Source of the DNA: Asanoa ferruginea
Lineage (GTDB): Bacteria; Actinomycetota; Actinomycetes; Mycobacteriales; Micromonosporaceae
Length of the DNA stretch: 64,000 bases
Assembly: GCF_003387075.1 (NCBI RefSeq)
Contig: NZ_QUMQ01000001.1
Location: forward strand, 1,426,001 to 1,490,000
Reading direction: 5' to 3'
The notes beneath the pieces were generated by a model. It searched no databases and was not told where the DNA came from. It saw nothing but the letters and a program-made list of their open reading frames with translations. A program made the position numbers and the translations under genes. Every line of letters starts with the position of its first letter. Position 1 is the first letter of the stretch. Positions 1 through 8,434 of the stretch are shown here, one piece after another.

Positions 1-81
1 ATCCCGTCGTTCTCACTCTCGCGGCGTGAGCATAGACGACAGAAAACACCCTCGTAAGACGGTGAAATGGGGGACGCCCGC

Positions 82-124
82 GGTGTGGTGTCTCGCCGAC
101 CCCCCGCCGGCGGGACACCACACC
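82..124. terminator. Inverted repeat, possible terminator
   Basis: Perfect 11-bp arms GGTGTGGTGTC (82-92) and GACACCACACC (114-124). An inner CGCCG/CGGCG pairing lies in the loop, so one long stem can form. There is no T tract. It may terminate a gene lying outside the window; an operator role is the alternative. Confidence 0.35.
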
Positions 125-233
125 GACGCCACGAACAGCCAGCTCGCGGCCACAGCGCCGGACCAGGCGGGGCGGGACGCCATGAGCGGGTCCCACGCAC
201 GGGGCCAGGTCCGGTCTTCGGTGACTCTAGAAC

Positions 234-251
234 AGTCCCATCCGTGGGACT
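234..251. promoter_or_regulatory. Small palindrome upstream of XRE gene
   Basis: AGTCCCA-TCCG-TGGGACT is a perfect 7-bp inverted repeat with a 4-nt centre. Its position upstream of the XRE regulator would suit an autoregulatory operator. That role is inferred from position only. Confidence 0.3.
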
Positions 252-338
252 AATCGGCCGAACGGCCCGTTGCAATCTGAGCCGTGCGGGTTACCCTTTC
301 CGGTGACGATTCTCGACCGCGGGGAGGGCGACAGGCCG

Positions 339-746
339 ATGGCCACAGATGACTCGCCGCAGGCAGCGTTCGCACGCTTCGTCCGGCGGGCCGTCGACGA
401 TGCCAAGAACGCCCGCGGTTGGACGGTCAACGACCTGGCTTCCGAGACAGGTGTCGGTCGATCGACGCTATTCCGCTGGTTGGCCGGCGACTGGCACGAC
501 TATCCCGAGCTCGCCAAGGTGCAAAACTTCTGCTCCGCACTCGACGTGCCGGTGTCGGCGGCGTTCCGGGCGCTCAACATGCCGGGCCGCAGCCCGGGCA
601 TGACCGCCCGGCCCAGCCGGGTCGACAAGGACCTCCAGGTCATTCTCGACCGGCTGACCGATCCGACGGTTTCCACGGCGGAGAAGCGGCACATCCGCGA
701 AGCGTTGCGCCGCCTGGCCACGAGGCCCATCCGCAAGACCGCCTAA
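339..746 (+). CDS. XRE-family helix-turn-helix regulator
   Basis: A 135-residue protein with an N-terminal Cro/C1-type helix-turn-helix at about residues 24-70. The helices read WTVNDLASETGVGRSTLFRWLAG, here split as WTVNDLASETGV and GRSTLFRWLAG. A basic, helical C-terminal tail follows (AEKRHIREALRRLA). The ATG at 339 is chosen because GGGGAGGG at 321-328 is a good ribosome binding site and the helix-turn-helix starts soon after. The protein has no kinase or peptidase partner domain. Its stop codon overlaps the stop of the convergent membrane protein gene within the bases CTAA. Targets cannot be read from the sequence; a soluble DNA-binding role is likely. Confidence 0.8.
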   Translation: MATDDSPQAAFARFVRRAVDDAKNARGWTVNDLASETGVGRSTLFRWLAGDWHDYPELAKVQNFCSALDVPVSAAFRALNMPGRSPGMTARPSRVDKDLQVILDRLTDPTVSTAEKRHIREALRRLATRPIRKTA

Positions 747-1735
747 GACACCCGCACGGTGAACTGGGCAGTGTGCACCTTGCCGGCCACCTGGAAGTCG
801 AAGAACGCCCGATAGGCACCGGGGCTCGGCGCGGCCATCCAGAACTTGACCGTGCCCGGCACCCGCTGCTCGTCGGGGTGCACGTGCAGATAGCCGAGGT
901 CGCCCTGGCGGAGCACGACCAGGTGCCCGTAGGAGCCGAGGTAGGGCTCCAACTCGGCGACCGGGGTGCCATTGCGGAACACCCGGAACTGGAGCGGCTG
1001 GGTCGCGCCGACGGTCGGGGTGCCCTCGAAGGTGACGGTGAACTCGCCCGCGGTCGCCTCGCGCGCCGCCGCCGGCAGCGCCACCGGCGCGTAGTCGCCG
1101 GCCACCACCAGGTCGGTGCCGAGCGTCGCGGCGATCTGCGCACCGGTCGCGTCGACCACGGTGAAGTCGGCGAACGCCCGCCACAGGCCCGGGGCGCCCA
1201 ACGTCAGCGGGATGCTCCACGTGCCGTCGGACGCCATCGTCGGGTGCAGGTGCTGATAGCCGGAGAGGTCACGGCGGGCCACCACCAGGTGCATCTGCTT
1301 CTCGTGGACGACCGCGAACTGCTTGACCGGCTGCCGGTCGGGGCCCTGCACGGTGAACCGGAAGGGTGCCGCCTTGCCCGCGGCGAAGTCGGTGCCGGCC
1401 GGCACCAGCGTGTAGCCGCTCGCGCTCAGGCTCAGCCCGCCGAGCTCGGCGCCGGCCGTCGCGGTCATCCCGCCGGTGGCGCTGTGGTCGTGGGGCGCGG
1501 TGCCGGGTGCGTGCGTGTGGTTGGCCGGATCCATCGTCATCCCGCCCGCCGCCTGCGCACCGTCGGCCGGGGTCGAGGAGCCGTCGCTGGTCAGCTTGCC
1601 CAGGCCGAACCCGCCGACCAGGGCGAAGACCAGCCCCGCGACGAACAGGCCGACCCGCAGCCCGGACCGGTCCGGACCGTCGGCAGGCGGCGGCGCCGCG
1701 GCGCCGCGGGTCTTGGTCGACGCCGTCTCAGGCAT
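743..1735 (-). CDS. Copper-operon membrane-anchored protein
   Basis: A 330-residue protein with a cytoplasmic N-terminus, one membrane helix (about residues 27-46) and a Met/His-rich segment at about 66-90 (MTMDP, NHTH, PHDH). A large extracytoplasmic region follows, with two beta-rich halves that each carry a paired His motif (HLHP, HVHP). It is the last gene of the csoR operon and its start overlaps the end of the HMA chaperone gene by 8 bases. The Met/His clusters and the operon suggest extracytoplasmic copper binding or buffering. I know similar proteins only as uncharacterised neighbours of csoR, so the exact role is inference. Confidence 0.75.
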   Translation of the reverse strand: MPETASTKTRGAAAPPPADGPDRSGLRVGLFVAGLVFALVGGFGLGKLTSDGSSTPADGAQAAGGMTMDPANHTHAPGTAPHDHSATGGMTATAGAELGGLSLSASGYTLVPAGTDFAAGKAAPFRFTVQGPDRQPVKQFAVVHEKQMHLVVARRDLSGYQHLHPTMASDGTWSIPLTLGAPGLWRAFADFTVVDATGAQIAATLGTDLVVAGDYAPVALPAAAREATAGEFTVTFEGTPTVGATQPLQFRVFRNGTPVAELEPYLGSYGHLVVLRQGDLGYLHVHPDEQRVPGTVKFWMAAPSPGAYRAFFDFQVAGKVHTAQFTVRVS

Positions 1736-1946
1736 CGACGGTGGCCAGCTCGTAGCCGGCCTCGTCGACCGCGGCCCGCACGTCGGTCATGGCCAGCGGT
1801 GCGTCGCTGGTGACCGCGACGGAGCCGGTCGCCAGGTCGATCCGCACGTCGGTGACGCCCGGCAGGGCGGTCAGCTCACCGGTCACGGCGCCGACGCAGT
1901 GCGAGCAGGTCATGCCGGACACGGTGTAGGTGGCGGTGCTGGACAT
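1728..1946 (-). CDS. copZ: CopZ-like heavy-metal-associated (HMA) chaperone
   Basis: A 72-residue single HMA domain with the metal-binding motif GMTCSHC at residues 11-17 (Cys14 and Cys17). The fold spacing (ferredoxin-like, LPGVTDVRIDLATG) is typical of cytosolic Cu(I) chaperones. The ATG at 1946 has a GGAGG ribosome binding site just upstream. It lies 20 bases after csoR and overlaps the membrane protein gene, so the three form one operon. It probably buffers Cu(I) and passes it to CsoR or an exporter. No CopA-type P-type ATPase is present in the window, so the exporter must be elsewhere. Confidence 0.9.
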   Translation of the reverse strand: MSSTATYTVSGMTCSHCVGAVTGELTALPGVTDVRIDLATGSVAVTSDAPLAMTDVRAAVDEAGYELATVDA

Positions 1947-1966
1947 CTGGGTGCCTCCGGGCGGGG

Positions 1967-2278
1967 TCAGGAACGGACGAGCCGGGCGATCGCGTCGGAC
2001 GCCTCTTTGACTTTGGCGGACGGGTCGGTGCCGTTCTCGGCCGCCTCCATCACGCAGTGGGCGATGTGCCCTTCGAGCAGGCCGACGGCCACGGCCTGGA
2101 GGGCCTTGGTCGCCGCCGAGATCTGGGTGAGAACGTCGATGCAGTAGGTGTCCTCTTCGACCATCCGATGAACGCCGCGGACCTGGCCCTCGATCCGCTT
2201 CAGGCGACCCAGCAGGGCACCCTTGTCGGCGGCATACCAGTAGGGACCGGACGCGGAGGTCTCGTCGTTCGTGGTCAT
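1967..2278 (-). CDS. csoR: Copper-sensing repressor CsoR
   Basis: A 103-residue all-helical CsoR/RcnR/FrmR family protein. The Cu(I) ligand triad is present as Cys46 (DTYCIDVL), His71 and Cys75 (GHIAHC), with spacing C-x24-H-x3-C as in characterised CsoR. The DNA-contact arginines sit in the first helix region (RLKRIEGQVRGVHRM). In this family the apo-protein binds a GC-rich operator and releases it on Cu(I) binding. A matching palindrome lies 11 bases upstream of the start codon, so the operon csoR-copZ-membrane protein is very likely autoregulated and induced by copper. Confidence 0.93.
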   Translation of the reverse strand: MTTNDETSASGPYWYAADKGALLGRLKRIEGQVRGVHRMVEEDTYCIDVLTQISAATKALQAVAVGLLEGHIAHCVMEAAENGTDPSAKVKEASDAIARLVRS

Positions 2279-2288
2279 GCGCCCGAAT

Positions 2289-2305
2289 ATACCCCCCGGG
2301 CGTAT
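2289..2305. promoter_or_regulatory. CsoR operator
   Basis: The 17-bp site ATACCCCCCGGGCGTAT is a near-perfect palindrome: one mismatched pair apart from the centre, with ATAC/GTAT ends. This is the form of actinobacterial CsoR operators. It lies between csoR (start 2278, minus strand) and the divergent NlpC/P60 gene (start 2367), so it could affect both. Confidence 0.8.
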
Positions 2306-2366
2306 CCGTGGCTAGCCCGATATGCCCGCATCGTGGCTTCTGCCCGGGCCGACTCGTTAACCGAAG

Positions 2367-3341
2367 GTGCCGATCATCACACGAGGCGGACGCCGCGCAT
2401 TGACCACGGCCGCCGCCCTGCTGGCCCTGCTCGGTCCGCTGGCCGCGCCCGCCGCCGCCGACCCGACCGCCGAGCAGCTCAAGAAGCGCCTGAAGACCGC
2501 CAGCCAGCAACTCGAAGGGGTTGTCGAGCAATACAACGACCTGCGTCTGGAGGTCAAGCGCGGGCGGGCCGAGGCGGAGCGCGTGCGCGCCCGGGTCGCG
2601 CCTCTGGAGCAGACCGCGCAGGCCCGCAGCACCGAGGTGGGCACGATGGCCGCGGCCGCCTACCGGGCCGGCCGGGCGGCGAACGTGATCGGGCTGCTGG
2701 AGGCCGGCTCGCCGCAGGAGTTGGGCGGCCGGCTGGCCCTGCTGGAGGCGCTGGGCACCCAACGCACCCGGGCGATCGAGTCGCTCGCCGCGGCCAACCG
2801 CGACGTCACCGCCGCGCAGGAGACGCTCAACACGCTCGCCGCCAAGGAGCAGGTCCAGGGCAACAAGCTGCTGGCCAAGAAGCGGCAGATCGAGAGCGAG
2901 ATCGCCCGGCTCGACGAGATGCGCTTCGACCTCGGCATCACCGACCCGGGCCCGATCCTGGCCAACCCGCCGCCGCTGCCGCCGGGTGCATCGAGCACCG
3001 CGGTGCGGTTCGTCTACGCGCAGCTCGGCAAGCCCTATATCTGGGGCTCGTCCGGCCCCGAGGGCTATGACTGCTCCGGGCTCACCGCGGCCGCCTGGGC
3101 CGCCGCCGGGATCAGCCTCCCGCACAACGCGCGCGCACAATACGGCGCCGTGAGCCACATCGGCCGCGGCCAACTGCGCCCCGGCGACCTGGTCTTCTAT
3201 TACGGCAACATCCAGCACGTCGGGATGTATGTCGGCGGTGGCCGGATCATCCACGCACCGCAGCAGGGCGAGCGGATCCGCTTCGACCAGGTCGACTACC
3301 AACCCGTCCACGGGTACGGGCGACCCGGCAAAAGCCGCTAG
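2367..3341 (+). CDS. Secreted NlpC/P60 peptidoglycan hydrolase
   Basis: A 324-residue exported protein. It has a signal peptide (about 1-31, ending AAPAAA), a long coiled coil (about 35-190) and a C-terminal NlpC/P60 domain. The catalytic Cys236 lies in YDCSGL, His284 in QHVGMYVGGG and a third polar residue, His296, in IIHAP. The architecture matches actinobacterial RipA/RipC-type D,L-endopeptidases, where the coiled coil controls access to the active site. The start is a GTG at 2367 with only a weak Shine-Dalgarno sequence (CGAAGG directly adjacent). The gene ends in CTAG, shared with the stop of the convergent helicase gene. It is divergent from the copper operon but has no obvious copper link. 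Confidence 0.88.
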   Translation: MPIITRGGRRALTTAAALLALLGPLAAPAAADPTAEQLKKRLKTASQQLEGVVEQYNDLRLEVKRGRAEAERVRARVAPLEQTAQARSTEVGTMAAAAYRAGRAANVIGLLEAGSPQELGGRLALLEALGTQRTRAIESLAAANRDVTAAQETLNTLAAKEQVQGNKLLAKKRQIESEIARLDEMRFDLGITDPGPILANPPPLPPGASSTAVRFVYAQLGKPYIWGSSGPEGYDCSGLTAAAWAAAGISLPHNARAQYGAVSHIGRGQLRPGDLVFYYGNIQHVGMYVGGGRIIHAPQQGERIRFDQVDYQPVHGYGRPGKSR

Positions 3342-5440
3342 CCCGCGACCGCCAGGGCGAACGGGAGCACGGCCGGCGCACCGGCGGCACGCAGCGCGCG
3401 ACTGACCAGCGTCATCGTCCAGCCGGAGTCGACCAGGTCGTCGACCAGCAGCACCGGACCGTCCACGGCGGACAGTGCCGCGGCCAGCTCCGGCCCGATC
3501 TCGAACGCGTCGTGCAGGGCGCGGACCCGTTGCGCGCTGTTGCCGCGGGCGCCACCACCGGAAGGCGGCGCCTGCGGCCCCGGCTCGACCAGCCCGAGCA
3601 TCCGCAGCCGGCCGATCTCGGCGATCCGGGCGGCCAGCGAGCCGACCAGCGCGGGCCGGCGCCGGGACGCGATGCCGACCACTGCGACCGGGCGCTGCGC
3701 CCACGGGTCGGAACCGCGCGACCAGTCCTTGAGCACCTCGACCACGGCGCCGGTGATGTCGTCGGGCACCGGCCCGTCGGGTGCGTCGGTGCCGACCAAC
3801 TCGCGCAGCCGGCCGCCCCAGCCGAGGTCGGAGAGGCGCCCGACGGCTCGGCCCGGCGCTGCCTGGTCGTCGGCCGAGATCTTGCCGCGCACCTCGTCGA
3901 GCCCCGTCGGCCAGAGCTTCTTCGGTGCGATGTCGACCCCGGCCCGGCCGAGGAACGCGTTGGCCGCGGCCAGCGCCGGCGCCGACACCTCGGCGGTGAC
4001 GAACGCGCCGGCGCAGCCGTCACAGCGCCCGCACGGCTCGGCACCGGGGTCGTCGAGGCTGCGGCGCAGGAACTCCATCCGGCAGCCGGTCGTCGCGACG
4101 TACTCCCGCATGCTGTCCTGCTCTTTTTCCCGCGCCGCGGCGACCCGACGCAACCGCGCGGTGTCGTAGACCCACGGCTCGCCGGTGGCCACCCAGCCGC
4201 CGCGCACCCGGCGGACCGCGCCGTCGACGTCGAGCACCTTGAGCATCATCTCGAGGCGGGTGCGGCGCAGGTCGACCATCGGCTCCAAAGCCTGCGTCGA
4301 CAGTGGACGCCCGGCGGCGTCGAGCGCGTGCAGCACCTCGCGCACCTGCTGCTCGGGCGGGAACGCCAGCGAGGCGAAGTAGCGCCAGATCGCCGCGTCT
4401 TCCCGCCCCGGCAGCAGCAGCACCTCGGCGTTCTTCACGGCCCGGCCGGCCCGACCGACCTGCTGGTAGTAGGCGATCGGCGAGGGTGGCGCGCCGAGGT
4501 GCACGACGAAGCCGAGGTCGGGCTTGTCGAAGCCCATGCCCAGCGCCGACGTGGCGACCAGCGCCTTGAGCTTGTTGTCGAGCAGGTCCTGCTCGGCCTG
4601 CTGGCGCGCGGCGTCGTCGGCCTGGCCCGAATAGCTGGCCACCGAATAGCCGCGCTGGCGGAGGAACTCGGCGGTCTCGGTCGCGGCCGCGACGGTCAGC
4701 GTGTAGACGATCCCGGAGCCGGGCAGCGTGTCGAGGTGCTCGCCCAGCCAGGCGAGCCGGGCCGCGGGCGACTCCAGCGACAGCACGCCGAGCCGCAGCG
4801 AGTCGCGCTCCAGCGTGCCGCGCAGCACCAGCGCGTCGCCCAACTGCTCGGCCACGTCGTCGGTGACCCGCTGGTTGGCGGTCGCGGTGGTCGCCAGCAC
4901 CGGGGTGCCGGGCGGCAACTCGGCGAGGAAGGTGCGCAGCCGGCGGTAGTCGGGCCGGAAGTCGTGGCCCCAGTCGGAGACGCAGTGCGCCTCGTCGACG
5001 ACCAGCAGCCCGGTGGTGGACGCCAGCTTGGGCAGCACGTTGTCGCGGAAGTCGGGGTTGTTGAGCCGCTCCGGGCTGATCAGCAGCACGTCTACGTCGC
5101 CGGCGGCGATGTCGGCGTGGATCGCGTCCCAGTCGTCGAGGTTGGCCGAGTTGATCGTGCGGGCCTTGATGCCGGCCCGCTCGGCCGCCTCGACCTGGTT
5201 GCGCATGAGGGCGAGCAGCGGCGAGACGATCACGGTGGGCCCGGTCGAGCCCTGCGCGCGCAGCAGCGCGGTCGCGACAAAATAGACGGCGGACTTTCCC
5301 CAACCGGTGCGCTGGACGCACAGCACCCGGCGTTTCTCCTCGACCAGGGCCGAAATCGCCCGCCATTGGTCTTCGCGCAGCCTCGCGTGGTGGCCCGCGA
5401 GCCGGCGCAGGATCTCTTCAGCCCGCTCCCTCACCCGCAC
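3338..5440 (-). CDS. RecQ-like helicase with C-terminal phosphoribosyltransferase-like domain
   Basis: About 700 residues. An SF2 helicase core carries Walker A (RTGWGKS, Lys about 49), DEAH box (VVDEAHCVSDWGHD, about 149-161), motif III (ATTATA) and motif VI (QQVGRAGR). A Cys cluster (GCRMEF, EPCGRCDGC) fits the RecQ zinc site. The last ~40 residues contain VLLVDDLVDSGWT, the PRPP-binding-loop signature of phosphoribosyltransferases, an unusual fusion for RecQ. It probably unwinds DNA during repair; the C-terminal domain function is unknown. The start is uncertain: GTG at 5440 or GTG at 5434, both inside or beside a strong hairpin. A longer in-frame ATG exists at 5533 but overlaps asnB. Confidence 0.82.
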   Translation of the reverse strand: MRVRERAEEILRRLAGHHARLREDQWRAISALVEEKRRVLCVQRTGWGKSAVYFVATALLRAQGSTGPTVIVSPLLALMRNQVEAAERAGIKARTINSANLDDWDAIHADIAAGDVDVLLISPERLNNPDFRDNVLPKLASTTGLLVVDEAHCVSDWGHDFRPDYRRLRTFLAELPPGTPVLATTATANQRVTDDVAEQLGDALVLRGTLERDSLRLGVLSLESPAARLAWLGEHLDTLPGSGIVYTLTVAAATETAEFLRQRGYSVASYSGQADDAARQQAEQDLLDNKLKALVATSALGMGFDKPDLGFVVHLGAPPSPIAYYQQVGRAGRAVKNAEVLLLPGREDAAIWRYFASLAFPPEQQVREVLHALDAAGRPLSTQALEPMVDLRRTRLEMMLKVLDVDGAVRRVRGGWVATGEPWVYDTARLRRVAAAREKEQDSMREYVATTGCRMEFLRRSLDDPGAEPCGRCDGCAGAFVTAEVSAPALAAANAFLGRAGVDIAPKKLWPTGLDEVRGKISADDQAAPGRAVGRLSDLGWGGRLRELVGTDAPDGPVPDDITGAVVEVLKDWSRGSDPWAQRPVAVVGIASRRRPALVGSLAARIAEIGRLRMLGLVEPGPQAPPSGGGARGNSAQRVRALHDAFEIGPELAAALSAVDGPVLLVDDLVDSGWTMTLVSRALRAAGAPAVLPFALAVAG

Positions 5441-5465
5441 AGTTCTACCAGGGGTGAGGGAGCGG
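5423..5465 (-). promoter_or_regulatory. 14-bp hairpin enclosing the helicase start
   Basis: Perfect inverted repeat CCGCTCCCTCACCC (5423-5436) and GGGTGAGGGAGCGG (5452-5465) with a 15-nt loop. On the minus-strand RNA it sits between the asnB stop and the helicase frame. One candidate GTG start (5440) lies in the loop and the other (5434) in the stem. It could be an asnB terminator without a U tract or a translational control hairpin. Confidence 0.6.
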
Positions 5466-5474
5466 CCGCTCAGA

Positions 5475-7067
5475 TCAATACGGCGCTCGCGCGCCGGTGA
5501 ACCAGCGCAGCGCCCCCGCGAAGTCGCGGGCATGCTCCATCAACGTGTAGTCCTGCCGCACGGCCGACTCGCGGATCGCGGCATCCAGATCGTTGTTGCA
5601 TTTCATCAGGACGTGGTCGAAGTCTCGCCGGATCGGTTCGAGCAGGCCGTACCCGAAGGAATGGTGCACCCGGGCGTAACGGGCCTTGTAGAGCCGCGCC
5701 CGCTCGTGCAGGCCCGACGAGTAGGACATCGGGTTCTTCGGCCGTTGCCGGATGTAGTCGGGCAGGATGTCGGCGAACGCCTCCCGCACGATCCACTTCT
5801 CCTTGCCGCTGCGCATCTTCAGCGACAACGGCATCCGCATTGCGAGTTCCACGAGGGCCAGGTCGAGGAACGGCACCCGGGCCTCGACACCCTGTCCCAT
5901 GCTGGTGCGGTCGACGCGCTGCAACTCCGTACGACAGAGGTTGCGGATCTTGTGTAAGAAGAGGCGGCGGGCCGCTGCCGGGCCGACCTCGTGATACATC
6001 GGGTAGCCGCCGAACAGCTCGTCGGAGCCGTCGCCGGTGAGCACCACCTTGACGCCGGTCTCGTGCACCCGGCGGAACAGCGGCACCGAGACGACGGCGT
6101 TGATGATGTCGCCGTACTCGGAAAGCTCGCCCATCCGGATCGCTTCCCGGATCTCACCCATCCGCACGTCGCGCGGCCGGAGCTCGACCACCTCGTGATG
6201 CACACCGAGGTCGCGGCAGAGCCGCTTGGCGTAGTCGAGGTCCGGGCTGCCCGGCGCGCCGACGGTGAAGGCGACGCAGTCCGGGTGCATCTCGCGCACC
6301 TGGAGCAGCGTCAGCGAGCTGTCCAGCCCACCGGAGAGCACCACGCCGACGGTGAGGTCGGTGTCGACGCGTACCCGGATGCTGTCCTGCAACGCGGCGC
6401 GGACCAGCTTCGCCGCCTCGTCCGGGTCCTCGATCGGCACCTGGTCTTCGCCGAGCCGAAGCAGGTCGACGTAAGGCGTCAGGCGCGGCCCGGTGACCGG
6501 CGTCGCCCAGCCGTGGTGGCCGGGCGGCACCTCGGTGATCCGCGCACCGACCGGCACCAACGCCTTCACTTCCGACGCGATGTGGATCCGCCCGCCGCGC
6601 CGCGACCAGTAGAGCGGCTTCACGCCGAGCGGGTCACGGGCGATGAAGACCCGCCCCGTGGCCCGCTCGACGATCGCGAACGCGAACTCGCCGCGCAGCT
6701 TGCCGACCGCCGCCTCGCCCCACTCGAGGAACGCTTCGAGCACGACCTCGGTGTCGCTCTCGCTGCGCAACTCCCGCCCGGCGGCGATCAGCTCGGCCCG
6801 CAGCTCGCGATAGTTGAAGACCTCGCCGTTGTAACAGAGCACCCAGGCCTCGTCGGGCGAGACCCAGGGCTGCACCGCCCGGTCGCGGTCGACGATCCGC
6901 AGCCGCTGGGTGCCGGCGAGCAACCCCGTCGCCGGCCCCCCACCGATCGTTCGCAGATCATCCGGCAGCTCTTCCTGAATGTCGCCGCGCGGCGTCAGGG
7001 ATTCGAGCATCCGCCGGAAGAGCGCGGGGTCGGCATCGTTGCCGACGATGAGCGCGATACCGCACAA
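5475..7067 (-). CDS. asnB: AsnB-type glutamine amidotransferase (asparagine synthetase family)
   Basis: A 530-residue, two-domain enzyme. The class II glutaminase domain has nucleophile Cys2 directly after the initiator and YNGEVFNY around residue 79. The synthetase domain has the ATP pyrophosphatase loop SGGLDSS (245-251) and GDGSDELFGGY. Family reaction: ATP-dependent amide transfer from glutamine to a carboxylate. The initiator is TTG at 7067, fixed by the need for Cys2. At 530 residues it is shorter than classical AsnB. It follows an M15-like peptidase gene by 9 bases. In mycolata a relative (LtsA/AsnB) amidates peptidoglycan diaminopimelate, so a cell-wall substrate is a reasonable alternative to aspartate. 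That is inference. Confidence 0.85.
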   Translation of the reverse strand: MCGIALIVGNDADPALFRRMLESLTPRGDIQEELPDDLRTIGGGPATGLLAGTQRLRIVDRDRAVQPWVSPDEAWVLCYNGEVFNYRELRAELIAAGRELRSESDTEVVLEAFLEWGEAAVGKLRGEFAFAIVERATGRVFIARDPLGVKPLYWSRRGGRIHIASEVKALVPVGARITEVPPGHHGWATPVTGPRLTPYVDLLRLGEDQVPIEDPDEAAKLVRAALQDSIRVRVDTDLTVGVVLSGGLDSSLTLLQVREMHPDCVAFTVGAPGSPDLDYAKRLCRDLGVHHEVVELRPRDVRMGEIREAIRMGELSEYGDIINAVVSVPLFRRVHETGVKVVLTGDGSDELFGGYPMYHEVGPAAARRLFLHKIRNLCRTELQRVDRTSMGQGVEARVPFLDLALVELAMRMPLSLKMRSGKEKWIVREAFADILPDYIRQRPKNPMSYSSGLHERARLYKARYARVHHSFGYGLLEPIRRDFDHVLMKCNNDLDAAIRESAVRQDYTLMEHARDFAGALRWFTGARAPY

Positions 7068-7076
7068 AGTCTCGGG

Positions 7077-8021
7077 TCACCTTCTCCCGGTTTCGTAGTG
7101 GGTGGCGAACTCGCGCCGCAGTTCGGCGACCGCGACCGGGCTGACGCAGACGTGCCAGGCCTGCCCCTCGTCGATCACGTTGACATCGCCGGCGGCCTGC
7201 CGGTCGAGCAGCACCTTCTCCAACGCGGCACGCGCGGAGAACCGCTCGAACCAGGCCATCTCCACGTCGACCGCCCAGCCGACACAGTGCGCGCTGGGCG
7301 ACATCGCGGCGTACCCGAGATCACGCAGGTGCTGCTGGTGCCGCACGCTGCGGGTCATGCTGGTCACCCAGAGCGCCGGCGTCCCATAAGGCGCCTGCTT
7401 CTGGAAGTCGGCCGCGACCTGCCCGAGCAGCGCGATCGTCTCCGGCCGGCTGTAGGTGAACCGCAGCCCCGCCGTCCGCGGCCAGCGATCCGGCGCGACC
7501 CGCCGGGCCACCGCCCGCACCGCCCGGGTGGCGAACGTCTTGGGCTGCCGCCGGTAGCGGAACGGCAGCAGGCCGGCCCGCCGCAGCTTCTCGATGTCGA
7601 CCAGATCCGGCGACGTGAGCACGTCGGTCGTGGTGGCGAACGGCGTGGTCTGCCCCCACCACATCGCCTCGACCTGCGCGAGCAGGAAGATCCGCACCTG
7701 GGCCGCCAGGTCGATCGCGGAGCTGCGGGTGCTGGGCTTGTAGTTGCGGACCTCTTTGAGCAGCCATTCCACCGTTCCGGTGAGCCCGCGGGGCGTCACC
7801 GAGAGCACGGCGGTGAAGTTAGGCTCCACGAGCCTTTCGATCAGGATGGTCTCGGCTTTCACCGTGTCGCCCGGGTCGCTGTGCCCGGCGAGTTCGATGA
7901 GCAGGTTCTCCACCGCGTCCCGATAGGCGACGAGGTCGGGCCCGGTAGCCGCCGGTCGCGGCGTAGGCAACCGTTTTCGCTGCTCGTTCCTAACCGCGTT
8001 TCCGGGTATTCGAGTTGTCAT
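7077..8021 (-). CDS. M15-like (DUF5715-type) putative peptidase
   Basis: A 314-residue protein with no clear signal peptide. The C-terminal third carries the zinc-peptidase signature S-x-H-x-x-G-x-A-x-D as Ser243-His245-Gly248-Ala250-Asp252, followed by EGQAWH (Glu285, Trp289, His290). This matches D-Ala-D-Ala carboxypeptidases of family M15 (VanY/LAS type). The first 200 residues are helical and unrecognised. The ATG at 8021 follows a purine-rich GGAAGGACGGGGGG. It lies 9 bases before asnB in one transcription unit, suggesting a joint peptidoglycan role. Whether it is catalytically active or exported is not shown by the sequence. Confidence 0.65.
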   Translation of the reverse strand: MTTRIPGNAVRNEQRKRLPTPRPAATGPDLVAYRDAVENLLIELAGHSDPGDTVKAETILIERLVEPNFTAVLSVTPRGLTGTVEWLLKEVRNYKPSTRSSAIDLAAQVRIFLLAQVEAMWWGQTTPFATTTDVLTSPDLVDIEKLRRAGLLPFRYRRQPKTFATRAVRAVARRVAPDRWPRTAGLRFTYSRPETIALLGQVAADFQKQAPYGTPALWVTSMTRSVRHQQHLRDLGYAAMSPSAHCVGWAVDVEMAWFERFSARAALEKVLLDRQAAGDVNVIDEGQAWHVCVSPVAVAELRREFATHYETGRR

Positions 8022-8139
8022 CTGGGCCCCCCGTCCTTCCCCCGTAACAGGCGGGTATTCCGGAACCGAGCCTAATGACATCTTTCGCCCCCGTGAGGAC
8101 GAATGCCGGTTGTGAGCCGTTTTCACCCTTTTTAAGACA

Positions 8140-8345
8140 TTTAAGATCAAAATCCAGATCGGATCCCGGGCCCGCGTGGGGCACGACCGTCGCTCCCGCC
8201 GGAGACCGCTCCGCTCGCCAGGACCGGCGCCAACATCGGCGAGACGGGCCGATTTAAGATCAAATTCGAATCGGCTCCCGGGTCCGCCTGGGGCACGACC
8301 GTCGCTCCCGCCGGGGACCGCTCCGCCTCCGCTCCGCTTGCCAGG
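8140..8345. repeat. Diverged ~85-bp direct repeat
   Basis: Copy 1 is at 8140-8221 and copy 2 at 8253-8345. Both begin TTAAGATCAAA, share GGGGCACGACCGTCGCTCCC and the following CGCCGG-GACCGCTCCG, and end CCAGG. Copy 2 carries an extra CGCTCCGC-type duplication. The start contrasts with its surroundings by being AT-rich. Confidence 0.8.
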
Positions 8346-8434
8346 TCCGCGGTTGGGTTCCGGGGCTACGCCCCTTTCGGCCGGCGGGGGGCCGCCGCCC
8401 GACCGAAGCGGCCCGCACAAAGGGCCGCTCGGCC

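Larger units (their letters stand above)
1..338. other. Gene-free left edge with two hairpins
   Basis: I find no convincing gene here; the open frames are short and lack a ribosome binding site. The stretch holds an 11-bp inverted repeat (82-92 and 114-124) that could end an upstream gene lying off the window. It also holds a smaller hairpin (AGTCCCA/TGGGACT, 234-251) about 90 bases before the first gene. Confidence 0.6.

Noticed and set aside
3512-5500. Long plus-strand open frame opposite the helicase
   Set aside because: Arg/Pro/Gly-rich shadow translation of a GC-rich gene; the minus strand has full helicase motifs.
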